This document shows positions 35,637 through 44,623 of a stretch of DNA of 64,000 nucleotides, piece by piece. Under the pieces are notes generated by a model. It searched no databases. It was not told where the DNA came from and saw nothing but the letters and a program-made list of their open reading frames with translations. Each line of letters opens with the position of its first letter. Position 1 is the stretch's first letter. A program made the position numbers and the translations under genes. The stretch is taken from positions 34,585 to 98,584 of the forward strand of contig JAQVGZ010000001.1 of NCBI GenBank assembly GCA_028696455.1. Direction: 5' to 3'. The DNA comes from Desulfotomaculaceae bacterium (GTDB lineage Bacteria > Bacillota > Desulfotomaculia > Desulfotomaculales > Pelotomaculaceae).

Positions 35637-37577
35637 ATGAGGTACGCAGAGACAGGGTTTAATTTAGAAGTTGATTTGACTAAAGGAAATATTGAGAGGG
35701 TAGAAACTGACCCTAAATTAACTGAACTTTATTTGGGTGGTCAGGGTACTGCTGCCAAACTCTTCTGGGACAGGGTTCCTCCTGAAGTCAAACCCTTTGA
35801 TCCCGAAAACCTACTCATGTTCAGCGCCGGCCTTTTACATGGCACTCCTGTTCCAGGTGCCAACCGTACTTCTGTCAATACCATTTCTCCCGCCACAGGC
35901 TTATTTGGACATTCCTTAATGGGAGGGTTCTTCGGGCCGGAACTCAAGTACGCCGGTTACGACAAAATCATCATTCGCGGCAAGTCGCCCGAACTGGTTT
36001 ATTTGTGGATCCACAATGACAAAGTAGAAATCCGTGATGCCAGTCACCTTAAAGGATTGGGCATTAACGAAACTACGAAGGCCATTAGACAGGAATTAGG
36101 TGAACCCAGAGCCCAAGTGGCCTGCATTGGTCCGGCTGGTGAAAACCGGGTCTATACAGCTAGTATCGATTGCGGTTGGTCCAGCGCAGCCCGCGGGATA
36201 GGCCCGGTTATGGGAGACAAAAGGTTAAAAGCAATTGCCGTGCGTGGCACTAAAGACATTTACGTTGCCCACCCGCAAGAACTCTATGAAGAATGCAGAA
36301 AGATGTATAAGAAAATTAATGACAGCGATGGTTGCGGTGACTGGATGGCAGTCGATGAGGATGACAGCTTCCACCACAACAATTTCGCCTGGGGTAATGC
36401 CCGGACGCGGATAAAAAATTACTGGAGCGCTGAACTGCAAGAAAGATGGACACGCTGGAAATATGATAACATGGACCGGCAAATGGGTTGCTTTGCATGC
36501 CCGAAGGGTTGCATTAACGTTATTTCCTGGCAGGATAAACCTCGCTTTGCCTATAAATGCTACGGCAAAGATACCTACCATATGGCTGCCTTTAAAGAGC
36601 TGGACTACACCTATGGTATGCTTGGTAAAGCTATAAATTACGGTCTGGACTCCTACTCAACGGCACAACTCCTGGCGTTTGCTGTTGAGCTTTACGAGGC
36701 TGGTATTTTAACTGATAAGGATCTGCCTAATTTCCCGAAAGATTCCGGAGATAGAATCCTGTATCTCATGGAAATGGTTGTTCACCGGGAAGGGATTGGA
36801 GATACTTTAGCCTATGGCATTACTAAAGCGGCTAAAATGATTGGTAAAGGTGCAGAAAAATACGACCACAATACCGTAAAAGGATTCGAACAGTTGCCGA
36901 TTAAGCTAGGAAAGCTAAACCCCGCTTACTTCCTGATGATTGCCACCGCAGAAAAGATGGCAATCACCCAGATTGAGGGGTCATTCCCGCAGGATCCGTT
37001 GCCAACTATCGAAGAGAGGCAAAAGTTCTGCGATGAATGGGAAGCGGTGCCTCATGGTTCAAAGTTTAAACAATATTTTATGGAGTGGGAAAAGAGAAAC
37101 GAAATCTCTGATGACAGGACTTGTGAAATTGTTGACTGGAATGAAACCATGCACTACGTTGATGACTCCACCGGTCTTTGTGGTTTTGTGTCATCCTTTA
37201 GAGGTCAGTTTGGCGGAAAAGTTGCCTATCACTTGAATAATGTGCCTAAGTTTGTCACGCTGGCAACAGGTATTGAGTTTGATACAGACGGGCTATGGGA
37301 AATTGCTAGAAGAAACCGGACATTGATTAGAGCCATTAACAATAGACTGGGACTGCGGAGAATACATGATCGTCCGCCGGAAGACCACTGGGCAGTAAGA
37401 GACGAAGAATATGAACAAAAGCTGCTAAGTCAGTATTATGAATTCAGAGGCTGGAATATGGATGCCATTCCTACCAAGGAAACTTTATATAAACTGAAAC
37501 TGGACTATGTGGCCGATGAGTTAATCGAGCGGGGAATTCTGACCGAGGATGATTCCGACAAAGAGAAAGCACTATAG
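35637..37577 (+). CDS. tungsten-dependent AOR family (BamB-like), copy 2
   Basis: MRYAETGFNLEVDLTKGNIERVETDPKLTELYLGGQGTAAKLFWDRVPPE, paralogous along its length to 26282..28249. Confidence 0.85.
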   Translation: MRYAETGFNLEVDLTKGNIERVETDPKLTELYLGGQGTAAKLFWDRVPPEVKPFDPENLLMFSAGLLHGTPVPGANRTSVNTISPATGLFGHSLMGGFFGPELKYAGYDKIIIRGKSPELVYLWIHNDKVEIRDASHLKGLGINETTKAIRQELGEPRAQVACIGPAGENRVYTASIDCGWSSAARGIGPVMGDKRLKAIAVRGTKDIYVAHPQELYEECRKMYKKINDSDGCGDWMAVDEDDSFHHNNFAWGNARTRIKNYWSAELQERWTRWKYDNMDRQMGCFACPKGCINVISWQDKPRFAYKCYGKDTYHMAAFKELDYTYGMLGKAINYGLDSYSTAQLLAFAVELYEAGILTDKDLPNFPKDSGDRILYLMEMVVHREGIGDTLAYGITKAAKMIGKGAEKYDHNTVKGFEQLPIKLGKLNPAYFLMIATAEKMAITQIEGSFPQDPLPTIEERQKFCDEWEAVPHGSKFKQYFMEWEKRNEISDDRTCEIVDWNETMHYVDDSTGLCGFVSSFRGQFGGKVAYHLNNVPKFVTLATGIEFDTDGLWEIARRNRTLIRAINNRLGLRRIHDRPPEDHWAVRDEEYEQKLLSQYYEFRGWNMDAIPTKETLYKLKLDYVADELIERGILTEDDSDKEKAL

Positions 37578-37597
37578 TCAGGGAGGTGAAAACTGTA

Positions 37598-38149
37598 ATG
37601 GGTGAGTTAGTAAAGAAAAAAGTTAAAGTGATCAAAGTTAATCTTGGTAAATGCAATGGTTGCCGTTATTGTGAGATAGCTTGCGCAGCATTTCACGCCA
37701 ATCCGCGATATAGCAGCATAAATCCGGCTAGGTCACGAATTAGAGTTGTTACGGATATATATAATGATGAGTTAGTCCCGATTCGCGCCACTGATTATAG
37801 TAAAGCTGAATGTGATGGCCGGCGTGTTTATACGGTTGGTGATAAGGAATATAGTGAGTGCAGCTTCTGCGGGACAATCTGCCCGGCCAGGGATCTATTC
37901 CATGAGCCAGATTCTGGTCTGCCCCTTAAATGCGATTTGTGTGAAAGCGATCCGCCGCAAGAAGAGCCCTTGTGTGTTCAGGCGTGCGCTCGTGATGCCC
38001 TGACTTACGAGGAAAAGGAAGTTTTAGTTGAGGCTGAAGATGAAGCGCAGGTAAGGCCGGCTGAGATGGAGTTGGGATTAAGATCACTAATTGACAAATA
38101 TGGAGTTGCAGCTTTAACAGATACTTTTGCCCGGATGAAGAAGGGCTAA
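37598..38149 (+). CDS. 4Fe-4S ferredoxin-like subunit (BamC-like), copy 2
   Basis: KCNGCRYCEIACAAFHANPRYSSINPARSRIR; CSFCGTICPARDLFHEPDSGLPLKCDLCESDPPQEEPLC. Confidence 0.8.
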   Translation: MGELVKKKVKVIKVNLGKCNGCRYCEIACAAFHANPRYSSINPARSRIRVVTDIYNDELVPIRATDYSKAECDGRRVYTVGDKEYSECSFCGTICPARDLFHEPDSGLPLKCDLCESDPPQEEPLCVQACARDALTYEEKEVLVEAEDEAQVRPAEMELGLRSLIDKYGVAALTDTFARMKKG

Positions 38150-38158
38150 AACACTAAT

Positions 38159-39328
38159 GTGAAAGAAGAGGATTTCGTGGAAACTGTAACCCCCTTCAAA
38201 GAAGTAATTGATGAAATAAAGCAGGGCGGCGGAGAAGCCGTCAAATACTGCTACCAATGTGGGAAGTGCGATACTGTTTGCCCCTGGAATAAGGTAAGAA
38301 CTTTCAGTATGCGCAAGCTAATCCGGGAGGCTACCTTCGGTTTGACCGAAATTGAGAATGAAGAAATCTGGCGCTGCACCACTTGCGGGAAGTGCGTCCA
38401 GAAATGCCCGCGTGACGTCAAGCAGATTAATAACATGATCGCAGTGCGCCGGATGGCCACCGGCTATGGTGTATTTCCTGCCGCTGTCAAGCCGATCCGC
38501 GGAATTGCCTCCAACCTAGGCGCAGAAGGCAACCCTTTCGGTGAAAGCCGGAAAAATAGGGCGGATTGGGCCGATGGTCTCTCCGTTAAAACCTTTGAGG
38601 AAGGCATGGAAGTTCTATATTACCCCGGCTGCTACCTCTGCTATGACCCAAGGTTGAAGAAGGTAGCCAAAGCCACGGCCAGTGTCCTCAACAGGGCCGG
38701 AGTGGATTACGGGATCCTGGGCGAGCAGGAGAACTGCTGCGGGGAAAGCATCCGCAAGACCGGCAATGAGGAATTGTTCAGGAAATTAGCCAAAGATAAC
38801 ATCAAAACGTTTATCGAAAACGGTGTTAAGAAAATAGTGGTATCTTCCCCGCACTGCTTACACACCTTCAAGAACGAGTATCCTGAATTTATGGCGAATT
38901 TTGAAGTATTGCATATAACCGAGTTTTTGTTCCAGTTGATTAACGAGGGAAGACTACAAATCAATAAGGAATATGCGAAGAAAATTGTATATCATGACCC
39001 CTGCTATCTAGGCCGGCATAACGGTGTGTTTGATCAGCCGCGCGGGATCTTAACGAAGGTACCCGGTCTGGAACTAAAAGAATTTGCCGAGTCGCGGGAA
39101 GAAAGCTTCTGCTGCGGCATGGGTGGTGGCAGGATTTGGATGGAAACACATACTTCCGACCGGTTCTCCAACCTCAGGTTGAAAGACGCCATTGACCTTG
39201 GCGCTGAAGAACTGGTTACCGCATGCCCCTATTGCATCACCATGTTTGAGGACAGTAGAGCGGTTGGAAACTTAGATGACGTGATCCAAGTCAAGGATAT
39301 CACGGAGGTTCTCAACGAGGTGATTTAG
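38159..39328 (+). CDS. HdrD-like CCG-domain Fe-S protein (BamD-like), copy 2, same protein sequence as copy 1
   Basis: 389-aa translation identical to 28780..29949 (GTG start instead of ATG). Confidence 0.85.
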   Translation: MKEEDFVETVTPFKEVIDEIKQGGGEAVKYCYQCGKCDTVCPWNKVRTFSMRKLIREATFGLTEIENEEIWRCTTCGKCVQKCPRDVKQINNMIAVRRMATGYGVFPAAVKPIRGIASNLGAEGNPFGESRKNRADWADGLSVKTFEEGMEVLYYPGCYLCYDPRLKKVAKATASVLNRAGVDYGILGEQENCCGESIRKTGNEELFRKLAKDNIKTFIENGVKKIVVSSPHCLHTFKNEYPEFMANFEVLHITEFLFQLINEGRLQINKEYAKKIVYHDPCYLGRHNGVFDQPRGILTKVPGLELKEFAESREESFCCGMGGGRIWMETHTSDRFSNLRLKDAIDLGAEELVTACPYCITMFEDSRAVGNLDDVIQVKDITEVLNEVI

Positions 39329-40106
39329 TGGCGAGGAAGCCGGACATGCAGGAAGCAATTGGAGTAACCGGTATGAAAGATGTAGTAGCGGAGGTAATCT
39401 GTGATCGCTTTTCAGAGGGTGGATGGCTCAGGACCGCGGCTTACATGCCTAGAGAGATGGAGTTAACCATCTATGTGAATGAGAAAGCGCTGGTTACTAT
39501 CTTGTGCACTGCGGCCAAGCTGGATTATCTTGTCTTTGGCTACCTTTACGCCGAGGGAATCATCTCATGCGCCGGCGATGTGGCAAGCGTACGGTTGAGT
39601 AAAGAGGAATCGCTGGCCGACGTGAGGCTGAAGAACCCTAGGAATGAATTGCCGACGTTGCGCAAACTTGGCTGCAGCGGCAGTTCAATTTTTAAAACTC
39701 AAGGACAAAGAGTTAATTCGGATCTTGTTGTTGCACCGGAGGAAGTGCTGTCACTGATGCAGAAATTGCAAGAGCAGATGGAGCTGTATCCGATTAGTGG
39801 CGGCGTGCACACTTCCGCTCTATCCGATACCAAGAACCTGCTGGTGGTGGCTGAGGATATCGGACGTCATAACACCTTGAACAAAATCCAGGGCGAATGT
39901 TTATTGCGGGGTATACCAACCAGGGATCGTCTAGTGCTGATTACTGGCCGCATATCGTCCGAGATGCTGCTCAAGGCGGCAAGGATGGAAACGCCGGTTG
40001 TTGTTTCACGGCACGCGCCGACGGAGAACGCCATTTTACTTGCACGTGATTTGGGCATTACCCTGGTTGGCCAGGCCCGTAATAGCCGCCTAGCGGTGTT
40101 TACCCA
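38160..40106 (+). repeat. ~1947-bp direct repeat unit 2
   Basis: See unit 1. Confidence 0.9.
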
Positions 40107-40137
40107 CCTGGAACGACTTTGTTGCTTAACAAATTAA
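39328..40137 (+). CDS. fdhD: FdhD-family protein, copy 2, identical to copy 1 except the last residues
   Basis: Translation matches 29949..30758 until ...AVFTH; then LERLCCLTN versus PERLGLPTN. Confidence 0.85.
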   Translation: MARKPDMQEAIGVTGMKDVVAEVICDRFSEGGWLRTAAYMPREMELTIYVNEKALVTILCTAAKLDYLVFGYLYAEGIISCAGDVASVRLSKEESLADVRLKNPRNELPTLRKLGCSGSSIFKTQGQRVNSDLVVAPEEVLSLMQKLQEQMELYPISGGVHTSALSDTKNLLVVAEDIGRHNTLNKIQGECLLRGIPTRDRLVLITGRISSEMLLKAARMETPVVVSRHAPTENAILLARDLGITLVGQARNSRLAVFTHLERLCCLTN

Positions 40138-40201
40138 AGTACGGCTGACCCGGCCGAACCCGGACAGTACGGGCACAAAAACCTGATGAGGGTGGATAGG
40201 A

Positions 40202-43200
40202 ATGGAAAAAGAACAAATGGAAGAACAGATTTCTAAATGTATCGGAGAGAAAAATTTTGGAGATGTAATGGTTGTCGGTGGCGGGATCAGCGGTATTCAA
40301 GCTGCGCTGGATCTTGGCACGGCAGGTTTTAAAGTATACCTGGTGGATAAGGCGCCAACTATTGGCGGCCACATGGCCCAGTTGGACAAGACCTTTCCCA
40401 CCAACGACTGCTCTATGTGTATTGAGTCTCCCAAGTTTAATGAAACTGCAAGACATCCCAATATTGAGATCATCACCTATACTGAAGTGGACAGTGTGGA
40501 GGGGCAATCTGGGGACTTTACGGTAACCCTTAAGAAAAAGCCCCGGTATATTGATGAGACAAAATGCACCGGCTGTACCGTCTGTACAGAATACTGCCCG
40601 GTCGTGTACCCTGATCAATTCAACCAGGAGATATCCAAGAATAAAGCGATCCATATCTACTTTGCCCAGGCCACTCCCCTTGTTTCTTATATCGATGACA
40701 GTTGCCGTTACCTGAAAGATAAGACATGCACGATTTGCCAGGGAGTTTGTAAGTCTGATGCCATTGATTTCACTCAAAAGCCTGAGAAAATGGAAGTAAA
40801 AGTAGGGGCGATCGTGCTGGCCCCAGGCTTTGATGCCTTTGATCCCAAGTTGCGGCAAGACTATGGCTACGGAGTGTTTGAGAACGTGGTCACCAGCCTT
40901 GATTACGAGCGGCTATTATGTGCCACCGGGCCTTACGAAGGTGAGATCATGCGCGCGAGTGACAAGAAACACCCGCATAAAATCGCCTGGATCCACTGCG
41001 TTGGCTCCAGGCAGGTACTAGAGGGCGGCAACAGTTATTGCTCAGGCGTATGTTGCACTTACACTCAGAAGCAGGTTATTTTGACTAAAGATCATGACGC
41101 CGAGGCCGAGTGCGTCATCTTCCATAATGATATCCGCTCCTATGGCAAGGACTTTGAGCGCTTCTACCAGAGAGCCGAGAACCTGCCCGGAATCCGGTTT
41201 GTCAGAAGTTATGTGTCAATAGGAAAAGAGATCCCTGGAAGCAAGAATGTCACAATCAGATACGCTACTGCCGAGAGCGGGGTAAAAGAGGAAGAATTCG
41301 ATATGGTTGTGCTGTCCGTTGGCCTGAACCCGCCGGCGGATGCGTTAAAAATGGCCGAAACCTTCGGTATCGAGTTGAATAACCACGGATTCTGCAAAAC
41401 CAATCCCTTTAATCCGATGGAAACCACCCGCCCGGGAATTTTTATCAGCGGTTCCTTCCAGGGACCGATTGATATTCCCGAATCGGTGGTAACCGCCAGT
41501 GGCGCTGGCTCCCAGTGCGGTGAGCTCCTGGATTACCGGCGTGGCGAGCTTTCCACAGAAAGGGTTTACCCACTGGAAAAGGATGTATCGAAAGAAGAGC
41601 CCCGGATTGGTGTCTACGTGTGTCACTGTGGAGCCAATATCGGCAGGATCGTAAGTGTTCCTTCCGTAGTTGACTATGCCAGGACACTGCCCAATGTTGT
41701 GCATTCTGATGAGAGCCTGTTTATTTGCTCGACTGAAGCGGCTGCGATGCTGGCCAAGGACATTCAGGAAAAAGGGCTCAACCGCGTGGTTGTCGCCGCA
41801 TGCACGCCAAGGACACACGAGCCGTTGTTCCGGGAGACGCTGCGTGAGGCTGGAATCAACCAGTATTACTTTGAATTTGCTAACATTAGAGAACACTGCT
41901 CCTGGGTTCACTCCAAAGAGGCAGAAACTGCCACTAAAAAGGCTAAGGAAATCGTCAGAATGGCGGTAGCTAGAGCCAGCTATTTGGAGCCCCTGGAAGA
42001 ATTTGACCTGCCTGTGGACAGAAGGGCATTAGTGGTTGGCGGCGGAGTGGCCGGCATGACCAGCGCTCTCTCCATTGCTAAACAAGGCCATGAGGTTTAT
42101 CTGGTGGAAAAAGCCAGCGACCTGGGTGGCCAGGCGCGAAGAATCCATTATACGCTGGAAGGAATGGATGTTCAGGCGTATTTGAATGATTTGATCCGAA
42201 AGGTTTACCAACACCCCTTAATCCATGTCTATACTGATGCCACTATCCTGGACGCCAGCGGCTTTGTTGGGAATTTTGTAACCACGGTGAAGAGTGAAGG
42301 CAGGATTACAACCATCAAGCATGGCGCCGGTATCATTGCGACTGGGGCTGACGTATACACTCCCAGCGAGTACCTCTATGGTGCAGACGATCGGGTCATG
42401 ACCCATCTAGAGCTTGATGAGGCAATCAACAATGGAAGCGAAAAGGTAGCTAACGCGGAAAGTGTTGTGATGATCCAGTGCGTGGGCTGTAGAAATGAAG
42501 ACCGGAATTACTGCAGCCGAATCTGCTGCACTGAGTCGATTAAAAACGCTTTGAAACTAAAAGAAATCAAACCCGAGATAGATGTGTATATACTCTTCCG
42601 GGATATCAGAACTTATGGCTTCAAAGAGGATTATTACCGGGAAGCGGCCAACAACAATGTCAGGTTCATCCGCTATGAACCGGAAAGTCCGCCTGTGGTG
42701 GAAGCGGGTGAGTCGGATGAAGGCAAGCAGGTTCTGAAGGTTACCGTAATAGATCCAATCCTAGTGAAGAAGCTGGAATTAGACGCCGATATACTTGCTC
42801 TGGCAGCTGCTGTTATTCCGTCGGCAGACAGGAAGGAAATAGCAAACTTGTTTAAGGTATCCCTGGGCCCGGATGAATTCTTCCAGGAAGCTCATGTCAA
42901 ATTAAGACCGGTTGACTTTGGTGCCGATGGCATGTACCTGGCCGGGACAGCCCACTATCCCAAGTTTATATCAGAAACGGTGAGCCAGGCCTATGGTGCC
43001 GCCGGGCGGGCCTTAACGCTTCTTTCACACGATACGGTAGTGGCCTCCGGCTCCGTTTGTGAGGTGGATGAGAGCAGGTGTATTTCCTGCGGAGCCTGCA
43101 TCACTGTATGTGAATATGGCGCCATCGAGTTTTATAACTCACCAACAGGCAGAAAGGCCAGGGTTAATCCTGTTCTCTGTAAGGGAGATGGTCTGTGCAA

Positions 43201-43291
43201 CACCAAGTGCCCAACAGAGGCGATTGTACTCAAGCACTTCAATAATGTAGAGATGGCAAGCCAGATTGACGCGGCTTTTGCTGAATTATAG
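40202..43291 (+). CDS. HdrA-like electron-bifurcating subunit (BamE-like), copy 2, Cys form
   Basis: [19 protein letters not shown] motif; DCSMCIESPKF; second GGGVAGMTSALSIA motif; ferredoxin motifs CISCGACITVCEYG. Confidence 0.88.
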   Translation: MEKEQMEEQISKCIGEKNFGDVMVVGGGISGIQAALDLGTAGFKVYLVDKAPTIGGHMAQLDKTFPTNDCSMCIESPKFNETARHPNIEIITYTEVDSVEGQSGDFTVTLKKKPRYIDETKCTGCTVCTEYCPVVYPDQFNQEISKNKAIHIYFAQATPLVSYIDDSCRYLKDKTCTICQGVCKSDAIDFTQKPEKMEVKVGAIVLAPGFDAFDPKLRQDYGYGVFENVVTSLDYERLLCATGPYEGEIMRASDKKHPHKIAWIHCVGSRQVLEGGNSYCSGVCCTYTQKQVILTKDHDAEAECVIFHNDIRSYGKDFERFYQRAENLPGIRFVRSYVSIGKEIPGSKNVTIRYATAESGVKEEEFDMVVLSVGLNPPADALKMAETFGIELNNHGFCKTNPFNPMETTRPGIFISGSFQGPIDIPESVVTASGAGSQCGELLDYRRGELSTERVYPLEKDVSKEEPRIGVYVCHCGANIGRIVSVPSVVDYARTLPNVVHSDESLFICSTEAAAMLAKDIQEKGLNRVVVAACTPRTHEPLFRETLREAGINQYYFEFANIREHCSWVHSKEAETATKKAKEIVRMAVARASYLEPLEEFDLPVDRRALVVGGGVAGMTSALSIAKQGHEVYLVEKASDLGGQARRIHYTLEGMDVQAYLNDLIRKVYQHPLIHVYTDATILDASGFVGNFVTTVKSEGRITTIKHGAGIIATGADVYTPSEYLYGADDRVMTHLELDEAINNGSEKVANAESVVMIQCVGCRNEDRNYCSRICCTESIKNALKLKEIKPEIDVYILFRDIRTYGFKEDYYREAANNNVRFIRYEPESPPVVEAGESDEGKQVLKVTVIDPILVKKLELDADILALAAAVIPSADRKEIANLFKVSLGPDEFFQEAHVKLRPVDFGADGMYLAGTAHYPKFISETVSQAYGAAGRALTLLSHDTVVASGSVCEVDESRCISCGACITVCEYGAIEFYNSPTGRKARVNPVLCKGDGLCNTKCPTEAIVLKHFNNVEMASQIDAAFAEL

Positions 43292-43341
43292 ACGACGAGC
43301 ATAAATAATCCGGGATTATTAAGTAAGGGGGTGAGATAAGA

Positions 43342-44109
43342 ATGAGTACAGACAAAAAATTCACACCAAGGATTCTGGGTTTTGTATGCAACTGGTGAGC
43401 ATACGGTGCAGCAGACTTGGCTGGAGTTTCCAGACAACAATATGCGACCTACACCAAGTTAATCCGTGTGATGTGTTCCGGTAGAGTTGATCTCTCGCAT
43501 GTACTCAGGGCTTTCTCAAATGGAGCAGACGGAGTGTTTATCGGTGGTTGTCACCTCAACGAGTGCCATTACATCACTGATGGGAATTTCAGTGCTTTGG
43601 GCAATGTGTATATACTGAAAAAAATTATAGAGCGCATCGGACTAAACCCTGACCGGTTGAGAATGGAATCAATGTCTGCTGGTGAAGGTATCCGCTTTGC
43701 CGAAGTGATGAATGAATTCAGCAAGCAAGTGTTGGATTTAGGGCCGCTCGGCAAAGGTGAAGGGATGGACGAAGACACATTAAAGTCCAGGCTTGAGGCA
43801 GTTAAAAGTCTGGTTCCCTACATCAGGCTGGTGGAAAGGGAGAGGCTGAGATTACCTGTTAAAACAGAGCAAGCATACCGTAAGTTTTTCACCAGTGATG
43901 AGTTCAACAGGGTGTTTGATGAAACAATTGGAGAAAAATTAGCAATCGGGCAAATTATCTCCATTTTGCGGGAAAAACCCCTGACCACCGGCGAAATCGC
44001 CAATGCTTTAGGCCTGACTCCCTCTGAAGTATCAAGGCACTTGATTACTTCGTCAAGGCAAAGATTCGTCAGGTTCGACGAAAGCCTGAAACGTTACGCT
44101 CTCGCTTAA
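43342..44109 (+). CDS. MvhD-like subunit (BamF-like), copy 2, selenoprotein (Sec19), with C-terminal winged-helix-like domain
   Basis: MSTDKKFTPRILGFVCNW-U(43396-43398)-AYGAADLAGVSRQQYATYTKLIRVMCSGRVD; C-terminal IGQIISILREKPLTTGEIANALGLTPSEVSRHL. Confidence 0.88.
43421..43433 (+). promoter_or_regulatory. SECIS candidate for the MvhD-2 UGA
   Basis: TTGg-CTGGA-GTT-TCCAG-aCAA extended hairpin with GU loop, 22 nt after UGA. Confidence 0.5.
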
Positions 44110-44149
44110 GCTAGGAAGAGCTGGCGGTGATTAAAGGGAAAAAAGGAGA

Positions 44150-44614
44150 TTGGAACAGGCTATGGAAATGGATAGAGTCGATCAAATTATTGATAAACAC
44201 GAGTGCGAAGCCAGCTCGCTGATTCAGATATTGCTGGATATTCAAAGCGAGAACCGCTGGCTTCCTAAGGAAGCGCTTGAGAAGGTAGCCGAAAGACTGC
44301 AGGTTCCCTTAACCCGGATCCAGCACATCGCTACCTTCTATAAAGCCTTTAGCTTAGTACCTAAAGGACGCCATGGAATTCACGTTTGTTTGGGTACAGC
44401 CTGTCATGTGCGTGGCGCAAAGCGCGTCCTTGACGCGGTAAAAGACCTGACTAACATTAAACCAGGCGAAACGGATTTAGATTTAAAGTTTAGCCTGGAA
44501 ACGGTTAACTGCCTCGGCTGTTGTGCTTTAGGACCGGTGGTTGAAATTGACGGGAAGGTTTACGGTAACACAGCGCCGGCCATGATAGCAGACGTGATAA
44601 AAAACTATGATTAG
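44150..44614 (+). CDS. NuoE-like 2Fe-2S subunit (BamG-like)
   Basis: IATFYKAFSLVPKGRHGIHVCLGTACHVRGAKRV...VNCLGCCALGPVVEIDGKVYGN. Confidence 0.88.
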   Translation: MEQAMEMDRVDQIIDKHECEASSLIQILLDIQSENRWLPKEALEKVAERLQVPLTRIQHIATFYKAFSLVPKGRHGIHVCLGTACHVRGAKRVLDAVKDLTNIKPGETDLDLKFSLETVNCLGCCALGPVVEIDGKVYGNTAPAMIADVIKNYD

Positions 44615-44623
44615 GGTGAAATT

